A stretch of DNA of 16,828 bases from Flavobacteriales bacterium (GTDB taxonomy: Bacteria; Bacteroidota; Bacteroidia; Flavobacteriales; Flavobacteriaceae), in assembly GCA_015494775.1 (NCBI GenBank), contig WGAP01000011.1, forward strand, positions 1 through 16,828, written 5' to 3'. The position numbers and the translations under genes are program-made. Shown piece after piece: positions 1 through 9,288 of the stretch. The stretch's first letter is position 1, and each line of letters opens with the position of its first letter. A model generated the notes under the pieces. The model searched no databases. It was not told the origin of the DNA and was given only the letters and a program-made list of their open reading frames with translations.

Positions 1-261
1 CATCCCGAAGGCACGGCGCTGTTTGACCGGGCTACGGATTATTTGAAAAAAACCTTGGAAACGGCCGGATTCCCCGAATTGGACAATTATTACTTGGTCG
101 AACTGAAAAACAACAAATTAATCGTTATCATGGTTTTCCCCGAAGGTTTCCAATGGGGCTTTTTGGTCGATAAGGAAAAACTTAATATGGGTATGCTTTT
201 GGGCATTGCCATTCCGCAAGCCAAAAAGTATTTTTACGATGCTTATCAAGCGGAGGTATAA
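1..261 (+). CDS. 3' end of an unidentified protein (partial at left edge)
   Basis: The reading frame is open from the first base (starting H-P-E-G-T-A-L-F) and ends with TAA at 259-261, leaving 86 visible residues. The TTG at 43 is an internal codon and not a likely start, because the frame continues upstream without a stop. The visible part alternates hydrophobic strand-like stretches (YYLVELKNNKLIVIMVF, WGFLVDKEKL) with a final amphipathic helix (LGIAIPQAKKYFYDAYQ). That order loosely resembles the C-terminal half of a roadblock/LC7-type fold, but this is only a shape resemblance and I do not recognise the family. No cysteines, signal peptide or membrane segment are visible. A strong terminator follows at 293-320, so this gene ends its own transcription unit. 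Confidence 0.75.
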   Translation, partial: HPEGTALFDRATDYLKKTLETAGFPELDNYYLVELKNNKLIVIMVFPEGFQWGFLVDKEKLNMGMLLGIAIPQAKKYFYDAYQAEV

Positions 262-292
262 GAATCAGGGATTTATTTTTTCGAAATCATAG

Positions 293-320
293 AAAATCCG
301 GTTTTTGGCCGGATTTTTTT
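293..320 (+). terminator. Rho-independent terminator after the first gene
   Basis: A perfect 9-bp inverted repeat (AAAATCCGG at 293-301, CCGGATTTT at 309-317) encloses a 7-nt loop. The right arm runs into seven consecutive Ts (314-320). It lies 32 nt past the stop of the first gene and separates that unit from ruvA. Confidence 0.85.
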
Positions 321-338
321 GTAGGCATTCGGTCGGCT

Positions 339-370
339 TTTGTCCGTCATTTTCAAAAACCTTATTTTTA
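339..370 (+). promoter_or_regulatory. Probable Bacteroidota-type promoter for ruvA-sprA
   Basis: TTTG at 339-342 is followed after 20 nt by TATTTTTA at 363-370, which matches the TAnnTTTG -7 consensus except for the last base. The spacing fits the known -33/-7 arrangement of this phylum. It sits just after the terminator and 19 nt before the ruvA start codon. Confidence 0.5.
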
Positions 371-389
371 CGCAAATTTCATTAAGAAA

Positions 390-974
390 ATGTTTGAATA
401 CCTGTCGGGAAAACCCGCGGAGCTTTCACCCGCCCACGCCGTTGTGGATGTGCAGGGTATCGGCTACTACGTGCGCATTACGGTGAATACTTACGAAAAA
501 CTGGCCGGGCAAGACCCCGTAAAACTCTATACCGAATTTATCATCCGCGACGACGGACAATACCTCTACGGCTTTGCCGACCAAGGCGAACGCCGGTTTT
601 TCCGCGAGTTGATTGCCATTTCGGGCGTGGGCGCCACCTCGGCCCTCAGCATCCTTTCGGCCGTTCCGCCCGACGAACTGGGCCAAGCCATCATCGACGA
701 AAACATTGCCGTGCTCAAAGCCGTCAAAGGCATCGGCCCCAAAACGGCCAAGCGCATCATCGTGGAACTCAAAGACAAACTGCTCAAAGAAGGCATTCCG
801 GGCCAAACGGCCCAAACCACCGCCGCCGGCCCCAAGGCCGAAGAAGCCATCGCCGCCCTGGAAGTGCTGGGCTACCCGCGCCGCGTAACCCAAAAGCCCG
901 TCCAACAAATCCTGCGCGAACACGCCGATTGGTCCTCCGAACAAATAATAAAAGCCGCCCTCAAACGTTTATAA
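390..974 (+). CDS. ruvA: Holliday junction branch migration protein RuvA
   Basis: The 194-residue product matches the usual RuvA length. RuvA binds four-way DNA junctions as a tetramer and recruits the RuvB motor for branch migration in recombinational repair. Domain I (about 1-62) opens with MFEYLSGKP and carries two adjacent acidic residues, D54-D55, where the E. coli protein has the acidic pin (Glu55-Asp56), just before the conserved LYGF. Domain II shows two helix-hairpin-helix motifs, around SGVG (78-81) and KGIG (113-116) with following PKTAKRIIVELKDK. After an Ala/Thr-rich linker (about 134-148), domain III (about 149-194) ends in an amphipathic helix, the expected RuvB-contacting domain. 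ATG at 390 is the only sensible start. The gene is 20 nt upstream of sprA, an arrangement I recall from other Bacteroidota; neither ruvB nor ruvC is in the window. Confidence 0.97.
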   Translation: MFEYLSGKPAELSPAHAVVDVQGIGYYVRITVNTYEKLAGQDPVKLYTEFIIRDDGQYLYGFADQGERRFFRELIAISGVGATSALSILSAVPPDELGQAIIDENIAVLKAVKGIGPKTAKRIIVELKDKLLKEGIPGQTAQTTAAGPKAEEAIAALEVLGYPRRVTQKPVQQILREHADWSSEQIIKAALKRL

Positions 975-994
975 TCCGTTCGAATGCCCTGCGT

Positions 995-3900
995 ATGTGT
1001 TGCCGAAACCGTCTTTTGTTATTCATCGCCCTGTTCTTGACCTTCTCGGGTCTTAGGGCCCAACAGCAGGACACCACCCGCCGCGATACCGTCATCACGC
1101 CCATACGCATACCCGCGCGCGTGCAAAGCATCAAAAATATTTACAAATACGACCCACAGGCCAATCTTTATATCAAAAAACAAAAACTGGGCGACTACGA
1201 TATTTCCTACCCGCGCGTGCTGACCCCCGCCCAATACTTTGCCCTGCTCCAACGCGAAGAAATCCAAAAAAACTTCAAGGCCGTCAACGATGCCATTTCG
1301 GGCAAATCGGGCGCCAAAGCAAAACAAAAGGATTTGCTTCCGCAATTTTATGTCAACAGCAAATTTTTCGAAACCATTTTTGGCGGCAAGGAAATCAAAA
1401 TCGAACCCAAAGGCAATTTTGCCCTCGACCTGGGACTGCGCTACACCAAACGCGACAATCCCCTGGTGCCCGTGCGCAACCGTTCCAACCTCCAACTTGA
1501 CCTTAACCAACATATCAGTATGGGGCTCACGGGCCACGTGGGTAAGCGGTTGAACCTCAACCTGAACTACGACACCCAGTCGATGTTCAACTTCAACAAC
1601 CAAATCAAACTGGATTTTCAACCCGACGAAGATGCCATCCTCCAAAAAGTGGAAGTGGGCAACGTGGGCATGCAATCGGCCAACGCCCTTATTCAATCGC
1701 CCCAAAGCTTGATGGGTCTCAAAACGGTGATGAAATTCGGTCATACCCAAGTAACCCTCGTGGGCGCCGAACAAAAATCCAGCATGCAAACCATCCAGGC
1801 CCGCGGCGGCGAAGTGCTGGAAGATTACGAAATTCCCATCCTGCGCTACGACGAAAACCGCCACTTTTTCCTCTCGCAATATTTCCGTCAACGCTATAAT
1901 CACGCCCTGCAACATTACCCTTATGTGGATGCGCCGGTTTACGTTACCAAAGTGGAAGTGTGGATTACCAATCGCAATTCCAATCCCCAAGATGTGCGCA
2001 ATATTGTGGCCGTGCAGGATTTGGGCGAAAGCGAAATACTCGGACTCGACCCCGTGCCGCCCGGCTTTGTGCTCCAACCCGGCGCCCTGCCCGACAACAC
2101 GGTGAATAAATTCAACCCCGAAGCCATCGGAACGCCCAACTCGATTTACACCAACGACATCCGGCAAATTTATACCGTCGATCAAGGTTTCGGCGGGTTG
2201 ACCGTGGTCAACGGCAAAGACTATGTGGCCCTGGAAAATGCCGTTAAACTCGATAGCACACAATTTACCTTGCATCCCAAATTGGGCTACATTACACTCA
2301 AACGCAAACTCAACCCCGACGAAGTCCTGGCTGTGGCCTTTCAATACACCGTAGGCAACGAAGTTCACAAAGTGGGCGAATTTACCGACGACGGTGTGGT
2401 TTATCCGCAAACGCTCATTGTCAAATTGCTCAAAAGCAACATCTCCGACGTTACCCAACCCGATTGGCAATTGATGATGAAAAACATCTATGCGCTCAAC
2501 GCCTACTCGGTGGCCAAGGAAGATTTTATGCTCCATATTCTCTATGCCAATCCCACGCCGCTCAACTACATCAGTCCGGTCAACGGGACGCCCTTGCCCA
2601 ACGACGTCAAGGACCGCATCCTGCTCAATGTGTTCCACATGGACGAACTCAACACTTCCAACGAACCTCAACCGGGCGGCGACGGATTTTTCGACTTTAT
2701 TCCGGGCATCACCATCGACCCGCGCGAATCCTTGATTATCTTTACCTCCACCGAACCCTTCGGGCGGTATTTGTTCGAAAAATTACGTTTGTCCGCTACC
2801 GAAAACTATGATGACCCTTCCACCTGGAACGATAATCAGAAAAAATACGTTTATCGCGAACTCTACACCACCACCCAATCCCAGGCCGAACAATACCCCG
2901 AAAAGAACAAATTCCTGCTCAAAGGAAAATACAAATCGGCCAATGGAGGCGGTATTTCCGTAGGCGGATTTAACCTGCCCCGCGGCTCGGTGCACGTAAC
3001 CGCCGGCGGACGCGAACTGGTCGAAGGCGTGGATTATGTGGTCAATTATCAAGCCGGACAAGTGGAAATTATCAATCCGGCGCTCAAAGCTTCCAATGTG
3101 CCCATTCAGGTAACGGTGGAACAAAACAACCTGTTCCAGCAAACCACCAAAGTGTTTACGGGCATCGACGTGCAACATAAATTTAATGACCATTTCCAAA
3201 TCGGAGCCACCTACCTGCACTTGAAGGAAAAACCCATCACTTGGAAATCCGATTTCGGACACGAACCGCTCAACAACCGTTTGTTCGGTTTCAACGGCTT
3301 GTATAGCCACAAGGTTAATTTGCTGACCAAATTGGTTAATTACCTTCCCAATATCAAAACCGACCAAGACAGCAAATTCTCCATCCGTGCCGATTTTGCC
3401 TACCTCAAACCCGCCCTGGCCGAAATTTCGAATATCAACGGCGAAAGCGCCACGCTTATCGAAGATTTCGAAAGCTCGCAAACCCACGTGGATTTGATGA
3501 TGCCTTACTCCTGGAAATTGGCTTCGGTGCCCGCCCGTTTCCCCGAAAGTCAGTTGCTCGACAATTTGGATTATGGCAAAAACCGTGCATTGCTTGCCTG
3601 GTATGTGATCGATAATATTTTTTATCAAAATCCACCGCCCGGCATCGACAATGCCGAAATGTCCAAAGACGAAAACCGCTTGGTGTATATCCGCGAACTC
3701 TTCGACCGCGATGTGGTGGCCGGTTACAACAATAATATTCCCACACTCAACCTGGCCTATTTCCCCGACGAACGCGGCCCCTACAATTTCGACACCAACC
3801 TGACTCCCCAAGGCAAGCTAACCAATCCCGAACAACGCTGGGCCGGGATGATGCGTCCGCTTACCATCACCGATTTCGAGCAGTCCAACGTCCAATACGT

Positions 3901-6900
3901 TACCTTCTGGATTATGGACCCTTACTACAATAATCCTTCACTCACCGACGGCGGAAAAATTTATTTGGACTTGGGCTATATGAAGGAAGATATCCTTTAT
4001 GACGGCCGTAAACAATATGAAAACGGCTTGCCCGAAGACGGCGGCACCCAAAATACGGTTTATACCCATTGGGGTAAATTACCCCTCAACCAATCGCTTA
4101 ATTACGCCTTCGACGACGACCAAACCCACCGCGAAAACCAAGATGTGGGCCTCGACGGACTCAAAGACCCCGAAGAACAAAACTTTTTTGCCGCCTACCT
4201 GAATGCCTTGCCTCCTACGGTGCGCAACGCCGTCCAAAACGACCCGGCCAACGACGATTTTGTCCATTTCCTCGACGCCTCGGGTGGGGTACTCGACCGC
4301 TACAAAAAATTCAACAACACCGAAGGAAATACACCCGTCAACAACAACAGCCAAACCACCAATGCCAACGACGTTTATCCCGATACCGAAGACATCGACC
4401 GCGACCAAACCATGAACACCATCGATGCCTACTACGAATACGAAATTCCCTTCGGCCCCAACCTGACGGTCAACGACCCCTACGTGGCCGACATCAAAGA
4501 AACCACCTTTCAGGACGCTACGGGACAAACGCGTAATGCCCGTTGGATACAATTCAAAATTCCGGTCGAACAATACAGCTCGCGCGTAGGCAATATCAGC
4601 GATTTTCGTTCCATCAAATTCATGCGTTTATACCTCACCGGCTTTGCACAACCCATGGTATTGCGTTTTGCCATGCTCGATTTGATTCGCAGCGATTGGC
4701 GTAATTACAAGCTCACGCTTGATCCTTCGGATCCCAATCCCAACGACGACCCCACCACGGTGGAAGTAAGCTCGGTGAGCAGCGAAGAAAATCAAACCCG
4801 CAGCGGTATTCCCTACGTGAGCCCGCCGGGAATCCAACGCGAAGAGATTTATCAGAACAATCAACTTATTCGCCAAAACGAACAGGCCCTTTCCATGCGC
4901 GTGTGCGATTTGGAAGTAAAAGACGGCCGCGGCGTGTTCAAATACAACCGTGTGGACATGCGCCAATTCAAACGGCTCAAAATGTTTATCCACGCCGAAA
5001 GTGTGCCCGGCCAACTTCCCTTGCAGGACGATGAACTCTGGGCTTTCCTGCGCTTCGGAACCGATTTGGATCAAAACTTTTACGAAGTAATGATCCCGCT
5101 CAAAGTAACCCGTCCCGGCACTTCGGACCCCGAAGCCGTTTGGCCCTTGGAAAACCGCATCGATCTGCGACTTGCATTACTCCAAAAAATCAAATTGCAA
5201 CTCATCCAAAACCACCAAACCAATCCGCAAAACATCCTATATTTTACCGAAGACCAATTGGATCCCTCGGCCGCCGGCAAACCCAATCTGCTCACCATCG
5301 GCATCAAAGGAAATCCCGACTTTGCCGATGTGCGCGTGATGATGGTGGGCGTTCGCAATATGAGCAACACGCCCCTGTGCGGCGAAGTGTGGTTCAACGA
5401 AATGCGGCTTACCGAAATGAAAAACAAAGGAGGCTGGGCCACCCAAGGCACCGCCGACCTGACCCTGGCCGATGTGGCCACCTTCAACTTTTCGGGCGGC
5501 GTGTCCACCGCCGGTTTCGGCCCCTTGGAACAAGGCCCCATGGGACGGTCGGTGGAAAACAAATACAACTATACCTTCAACAGCGCATTGAATGTGGGCA
5601 AATTTTTCCCCGAAAAATGGAACCTTAGCATTCCGTTAAGCTATTCGGTTACCAAGCAATTCATCCGCCCCGAATACGACCCTATCAACAAAGATATTCT
5701 CCTTTCCGACCGCCTGGCCGTGGCCCGCGATGCCCGGGAACGCGACAGCATCCTCAACGTGGCCCAAGACCGCCATGTGTTCCGTAGCATTGCCCTGACT
5801 GGCGTAAAGAAAAATTATGCCAATACATCATCCGCTACCGCAAATACTTCCAACCCTTCCACCTCCGCACCCGCACCGGGCGCGCCCACAGGTAAAACGT
5901 CCAAGAACAAACATCATTTCTACGACATCGAAAACTTTACTTTCAATTTTACTTATTCCGACGAAAACCATACCAATTACGAAGTGGAATTCGACCGGCG
6001 TCAAGCCGCTACCTTCGGCATTCTTTATTCCTACAATTTCCACTCCAAACCCTGGACGCCTTTTGCCAAAACCAAATCCAAATTCCTGCGCAAAAAATCC
6101 ATGGCCTTTATCCGGGATTTCAACTTTAACCCCTGGATTTCGTCCCTGACCTTCCGCACCGACATCGACCGGCGTTTTACCAACTTCCGTGTGCGTCAAA
6201 TCGAAGACTACGGCCTGGACTTCCCGCCCATGCAAAGCCGCGATTACAAATTCATCACCGGCTACACCGTCAATTGGCAGCCCTTCAAATCGGTGCAGGT
6301 TACCTACAACAGTAATTCCTACCGCAAACTGAGCAATTTTATCCGCCCCAACGGGCTACCCGATTATTCGGCCGGCCTGTGGACCCGCTTTTTCGATCCC
6401 GGCGCCCCCTACACGCTACAACAAAACATCAACGCTACCTACCGTTTGCCCTTGGGCAAATTCCCCTTGATTAACTTCCTGGATGCCAATTACACCTACA
6501 ACGGCTCGTTCCAATGGCAACGCAGCCCCGCCGTAATGCAAAACATCAACGGCTACGACCTGGGCAATACCGTCCAAAATGCCAATACCCACCAACTCAA
6601 CGGTAATATCAACCTGGACAAACTCTACAAAAACCTGGGTATCACCAAGTGGCAACGCCGTTGGTCGGGTAAGTCGCGTTCGCGACGCAAAGGACGTAAA
6701 AAGGAAAAGAAAAAAACCGAAAAGCCCCGAAATGCCAAATCCAAAAAAGACCGTGCCAAGAAAAAAGCCGGCAGAAACATCCGCACCGTATTTGTGCCCA
6801 ACGCCTTCCAAAAAGGCGTAGCCGGACTGGTGGGTATGCTCACTTCCGTAAAACGTATTCGCATTACCTGGCAACGCACCGCCGGAACCGCCATTCCCGG

Positions 6901-8143
6901 TTACCTTCAATCGGTGGGTTATTTGGGCACCGAAAATCCTTCCATCCCCTACGTATTGGGCTGGGATGATGACAACCTGCGCTATGAATTGGCCCGACGC
7001 GGTTGGCTTTCGAACTATCCCGACCTCAACCAACCCTACCAACATCAATTGACCGAAAAACTAAGTTTTGCCACCAATTTTCAACTTATCCGCAACTTCA
7101 AGGTGGACATCAAGGCCAACCGCACCTATGCGCGCAACCTGAGCGAAACTTTCCGTGTGGACAACCGTCAATATGTGCCTTTGGTGCCCACCATGGACGG
7201 TAATTTCACCACTTCCTTTGCCATGCTGCGCACGGCCTTCGAAACCGCCGACGTAAACCACGACCCGGCCATCGACCGTATGCGTAGCTATGCCTTGACC
7301 ATTGCCCGCCGTTTGGCCGCCCAACGCGGCGTCAACGTGCCCGCCACCGGCTATCCCGACGGCTACGGGCCCTACCAAAGCGAAGTGCTGGCCTATTCCT
7401 TCCTGGCCGCCTACACCAAGGCCGACCCCAACCGGATGAAACTCACCCTGTTCCCCGCCATTCCCATTCCCAACTGGTCCATACGCTACACCGGACTGAT
7501 GCACCTCAAATGGTTCCGCAAGCATTTCCGACGGTTCAGTTTGGAACATAAATACGAAGCTTCGCTCACCATCAACAGGTTTACCAACAATATGGAATAT
7601 TTCCAAGACCCCACGGCCCGCGATGTGGGCGGCAACTATTACAGCCCCATCACCTACGGTGATGTGGTGCTTACCGAGGCCTTTAATCCGCTTATCAAGG
7701 TGCGCACCGAAATGAAAAACTCCCTCCAACTGGACTTGGCCTACAAACGCGACCGTATGGTGGCCCTCAACACCACCAACTACACGCTCACCCGCGTGTC
7801 GGGACAGGAAATTACCGCCGGACTGGGCTACCGTATCAAGGACGTGTATTTGCCCATGAAAATCGGCGGCAACCAATATGATTTCCGTAGCGATCTGATT
7901 CTCAAAGCCGATTTTTCCTACCGCCGCAACCTCAACACCATCTACGGACTGGCCCAGGGCAATTCCCAACCCGTGAGCGGACAAACCATGTATAATTTCC
8001 GTTTTTCGGCCGATTACACGCTCACCAAATCCCTTTCGGCCATTTTGTTCTACGAGCACCAATTCAGCAAATTCGCCGTATCCAACGCTTATCCTATGAC
8101 CAATATCCGCGGCGGTATTACGCTTAAATATTCGTTTAAATAA
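995..8143 (+). CDS. sprA: SprA, outer-membrane translocon of the type IX secretion system
   Basis: The 2382-residue product matches the giant SprA/Sov family, whose members form a very large single-chain beta-barrel through which T9SS cargo crosses the outer membrane. I start it at ATG 995 because this gives a clean signal peptide (MCCRNRLLLFIALFLTFSGLRA, then QQDTT); the frame is open back to a TTG at 929, but that would bury the signal and overlap ruvA. The family-typical N-terminal part is present (YKYDPQANLYI, PRVLTPAQYF), followed by many alternating-hydrophobicity strands and Asn/Tyr/Phe-rich turns, ending in a terminal strand (RGGITLKYSFK). Two low-complexity insertions stand out: a Ser/Thr/Pro/Ala linker near residues 1609-1638 and a Lys/Arg-rich block at 1893-1927. 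No frameshift is apparent. A T9SS cargo gene lies at 10713-12185. Its partners PorV, gldK-N and porU are outside the window. Confidence 0.96.
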   Translation: MCCRNRLLLFIALFLTFSGLRAQQQDTTRRDTVITPIRIPARVQSIKNIYKYDPQANLYIKKQKLGDYDISYPRVLTPAQYFALLQREEIQKNFKAVNDAISGKSGAKAKQKDLLPQFYVNSKFFETIFGGKEIKIEPKGNFALDLGLRYTKRDNPLVPVRNRSNLQLDLNQHISMGLTGHVGKRLNLNLNYDTQSMFNFNNQIKLDFQPDEDAILQKVEVGNVGMQSANALIQSPQSLMGLKTVMKFGHTQVTLVGAEQKSSMQTIQARGGEVLEDYEIPILRYDENRHFFLSQYFRQRYNHALQHYPYVDAPVYVTKVEVWITNRNSNPQDVRNIVAVQDLGESEILGLDPVPPGFVLQPGALPDNTVNKFNPEAIGTPNSIYTNDIRQIYTVDQGFGGLTVVNGKDYVALENAVKLDSTQFTLHPKLGYITLKRKLNPDEVLAVAFQYTVGNEVHKVGEFTDDGVVYPQTLIVKLLKSNISDVTQPDWQLMMKNIYALNAYSVAKEDFMLHILYANPTPLNYISPVNGTPLPNDVKDRILLNVFHMDELNTSNEPQPGGDGFFDFIPGITIDPRESLIIFTSTEPFGRYLFEKLRLSATENYDDPSTWNDNQKKYVYRELYTTTQSQAEQYPEKNKFLLKGKYKSANGGGISVGGFNLPRGSVHVTAGGRELVEGVDYVVNYQAGQVEIINPALKASNVPIQVTVEQNNLFQQTTKVFTGIDVQHKFNDHFQIGATYLHLKEKPITWKSDFGHEPLNNRLFGFNGLYSHKVNLLTKLVNYLPNIKTDQDSKFSIRADFAYLKPALAEISNINGESATLIEDFESSQTHVDLMMPYSWKLASVPARFPESQLLDNLDYGKNRALLAWYVIDNIFYQNPPPGIDNAEMSKDENRLVYIRELFDRDVVAGYNNNIPTLNLAYFPDERGPYNFDTNLTPQGKLTNPEQRWAGMMRPLTITDFEQSNVQYVTFWIMDPYYNNPSLTDGGKIYLDLGYMKEDILYDGRKQYENGLPEDGGTQNTVYTHWGKLPLNQSLNYAFDDDQTHRENQDVGLDGLKDPEEQNFFAAYLNALPPTVRNAVQNDPANDDFVHFLDASGGVLDRYKKFNNTEGNTPVNNNSQTTNANDVYPDTEDIDRDQTMNTIDAYYEYEIPFGPNLTVNDPYVADIKETTFQDATGQTRNARWIQFKIPVEQYSSRVGNISDFRSIKFMRLYLTGFAQPMVLRFAMLDLIRSDWRNYKLTLDPSDPNPNDDPTTVEVSSVSSEENQTRSGIPYVSPPGIQREEIYQNNQLIRQNEQALSMRVCDLEVKDGRGVFKYNRVDMRQFKRLKMFIHAESVPGQLPLQDDELWAFLRFGTDLDQNFYEVMIPLKVTRPGTSDPEAVWPLENRIDLRLALLQKIKLQLIQNHQTNPQNILYFTEDQLDPSAAGKPNLLTIGIKGNPDFADVRVMMVGVRNMSNTPLCGEVWFNEMRLTEMKNKGGWATQGTADLTLADVATFNFSGGVSTAGFGPLEQGPMGRSVENKYNYTFNSALNVGKFFPEKWNLSIPLSYSVTKQFIRPEYDPINKDILLSDRLAVARDARERDSILNVAQDRHVFRSIALTGVKKNYANTSSATANTSNPSTSAPAPGAPTGKTSKNKHHFYDIENFTFNFTYSDENHTNYEVEFDRRQAATFGILYSYNFHSKPWTPFAKTKSKFLRKKSMAFIRDFNFNPWISSLTFRTDIDRRFTNFRVRQIEDYGLDFPPMQSRDYKFITGYTVNWQPFKSVQVTYNSNSYRKLSNFIRPNGLPDYSAGLWTRFFDPGAPYTLQQNINATYRLPLGKFPLINFLDANYTYNGSFQWQRSPAVMQNINGYDLGNTVQNANTHQLNGNINLDKLYKNLGITKWQRRWSGKSRSRRKGRKKEKKKTEKPRNAKSKKDRAKKKAGRNIRTVFVPNAFQKGVAGLVGMLTSVKRIRITWQRTAGTAIPGYLQSVGYLGTENPSIPYVLGWDDDNLRYELARRGWLSNYPDLNQPYQHQLTEKLSFATNFQLIRNFKVDIKANRTYARNLSETFRVDNRQYVPLVPTMDGNFTTSFAMLRTAFETADVNHDPAIDRMRSYALTIARRLAAQRGVNVPATGYPDGYGPYQSEVLAYSFLAAYTKADPNRMKLTLFPAIPIPNWSIRYTGLMHLKWFRKHFRRFSLEHKYEASLTINRFTNNMEYFQDPTARDVGGNYYSPITYGDVVLTEAFNPLIKVRTEMKNSLQLDLAYKRDRMVALNTTNYTLTRVSGQEITAGLGYRIKDVYLPMKIGGNQYDFRSDLILKADFSYRRNLNTIYGLAQGNSQPVSGQTMYNFRFSADYTLTKSLSAILFYEHQFSKFAVSNAYPMTNIRGGITLKYSFK

Positions 8144-8183
8144 ATTGGTGTTAAAAACGTAAAATAACAATCATTTATCCAAA
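8144..8183. other. Short gap between convergent genes, no clear terminator
   Basis: Forty AT-rich bases separate the sprA stop from the stop of the oppositely oriented transporter gene. I see no stem of useful length and no T-run after one, so transcripts from the two sides may overlap at their 3' ends or stop by a factor-dependent route. Confidence 0.5.
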
Positions 8184-9203
8184 CTATTTCTCCTTCCGGT
8201 AAAATCCCTTCCCGGTCAATACCAAGCCGGCGAATACAAATAAGGTAAACACCAAACTGCCGGCCGCCAATTGCATGCCGCCCGAAAGGATATGCCCGCT
8301 GGTACATCCGCCTGCCGTACGGGCACCGAAAATCAAAATAAATCCGCCCGCAAAGGCCCAAAATATTCGCTTGCCCGGACGATTACCCTTGTATTTTTCC
8401 CAGCGTGAATGAATAAGCCGCAGCCGGAACCGCTTCCGTAGAACCGCCACAACAAAAGCCGCCAACATGGCGCCGAACAAAAAAATCATTTCCCAATGTC
8501 CGGGCTTTTGAATTTTATCAAAATAGGCATTGTCCGTCGTTCCGCCGAGCCAATCGGCCAGGTAGGGATAGCTGGTTGATGCGCCGATGGGACGGTTAGC
8601 CATTCCATGAAGAAACACAATGGCATTCAACACCGCCAACAGGATGCCCGCTATCCACCATTTACGGTCGCTGGTATTGTCCCTTTTGTTGAGCGTAACG
8701 GCCAGTAAAATAAAAAATACACCGATGGCCGCAGCCACCGCATAATAAACTTCCGGAATGTCGCCCACCATCGAATGCAAGGAAATTTTTCCGAAATCGG
8801 GCCCTCTGAGCCATTGCAAGTGCGGCACCAAAAGGGTATATACCCAACCGCCCAGCAATCCGCCTGCGATGCCTATCCAAGCATCCAACGAACCCTCGCC
8901 GGCCGAAATGGGAAGCGTGCCCGGACAATAACCCAAAAGCGCCATCCCGCTACCGAAAATCAAGCCGCCCAGCGCCACGCCGCCCAGCACAAAGGGCTTG
9001 ACATGAAAACTTGCCCAACCCAGCCCTATGATAACGCTGAGTAATATCGCTCCCACGCCAATGGCCATCAGGATGGTTTTTATCACGGTGTTGTCCTTCA
9101 AGCCCGATTGCCCGCTAATTACGTCATAGCGATTTAAGCCGGCATATTGAATGATAAGCCCGAACAAACCGCCCAAAACAAAAATCAAATAAATATTTCC
9201 CAT
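8184..9203 (-). CDS. YeeE/YedE-family membrane transporter (probable thiosulfate/sulfur-compound uptake)
   Basis: The 339-residue protein is almost entirely membrane helices, interrupted by polar loops at about 172-180, 203-237 and 256-280. It carries two family hallmarks: GYCPGT (91-96, Cys93) and GARTAGGCTSGHILSG (293-308, Cys300). In the structurally studied member TsuA, thiosulfate passes along a line of three conserved cysteines. Here the second and third are present, but at the first site the usual QRxxFC-like motif reads Q-Y-A-G-L-N (19-24), so cysteine is replaced by Asn24. The two homologous halves are in one chain, unlike organisms that encode them as separate short genes. ATG at 9203 is preceded by a promoter at 9238-9269. 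It lies directly downstream of a LysR-type gene on the same strand. The substrate is inferred from the family only. Confidence 0.9.
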   Translation of the reverse strand: MGNIYLIFVLGGLFGLIIQYAGLNRYDVISGQSGLKDNTVIKTILMAIGVGAILLSVIIGLGWASFHVKPFVLGGVALGGLIFGSGMALLGYCPGTLPISAGEGSLDAWIGIAGGLLGGWVYTLLVPHLQWLRGPDFGKISLHSMVGDIPEVYYAVAAAIGVFFILLAVTLNKRDNTSDRKWWIAGILLAVLNAIVFLHGMANRPIGASTSYPYLADWLGGTTDNAYFDKIQKPGHWEMIFLFGAMLAAFVVAVLRKRFRLRLIHSRWEKYKGNRPGKRIFWAFAGGFILIFGARTAGGCTSGHILSGGMQLAAGSLVFTLFVFAGLVLTGKGFYRKEK

Positions 9204-9237
9204 ATTCCTTACTTTTTAAAAAGGTTGTTTTTCCATG

Positions 9238-9269
9238 CAAAGTAAGGACGGGAAGGCGGACAAGTCAAA
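9238..9269 (-). promoter_or_regulatory. Probable promoter of the YeeE-type transporter gene
   Basis: Read on the minus strand, TTTG (9266-9269) and TTACTTTG (9238-9245, one mismatch to TAnnTTTG) are separated by exactly 20 nt, as in Bacteroidota vegetative promoters. The predicted start site is near 9231-9233, giving a leader of about 28 nt before the ATG. Confidence 0.6.
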
Positions 9270-9288
9270 TCAAAAAAATTTATTTTGG

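Noticed and set aside
929..994. Upstream extension of sprA from TTG 929
   Set aside because: It overlaps ruvA and would put 22 polar residues ahead of a clear signal peptide that starts at ATG 995.
1019..2671. Long antisense open frame opposite sprA, and several similar ones (2783-3811, 7061-8170)
   Set aside because: These are mirror frames produced by the C/G-rich third positions of sprA. They have a His/Val/Gly/Phe-biased composition and no domain pattern, while the sprA frame is continuous and recognisable.
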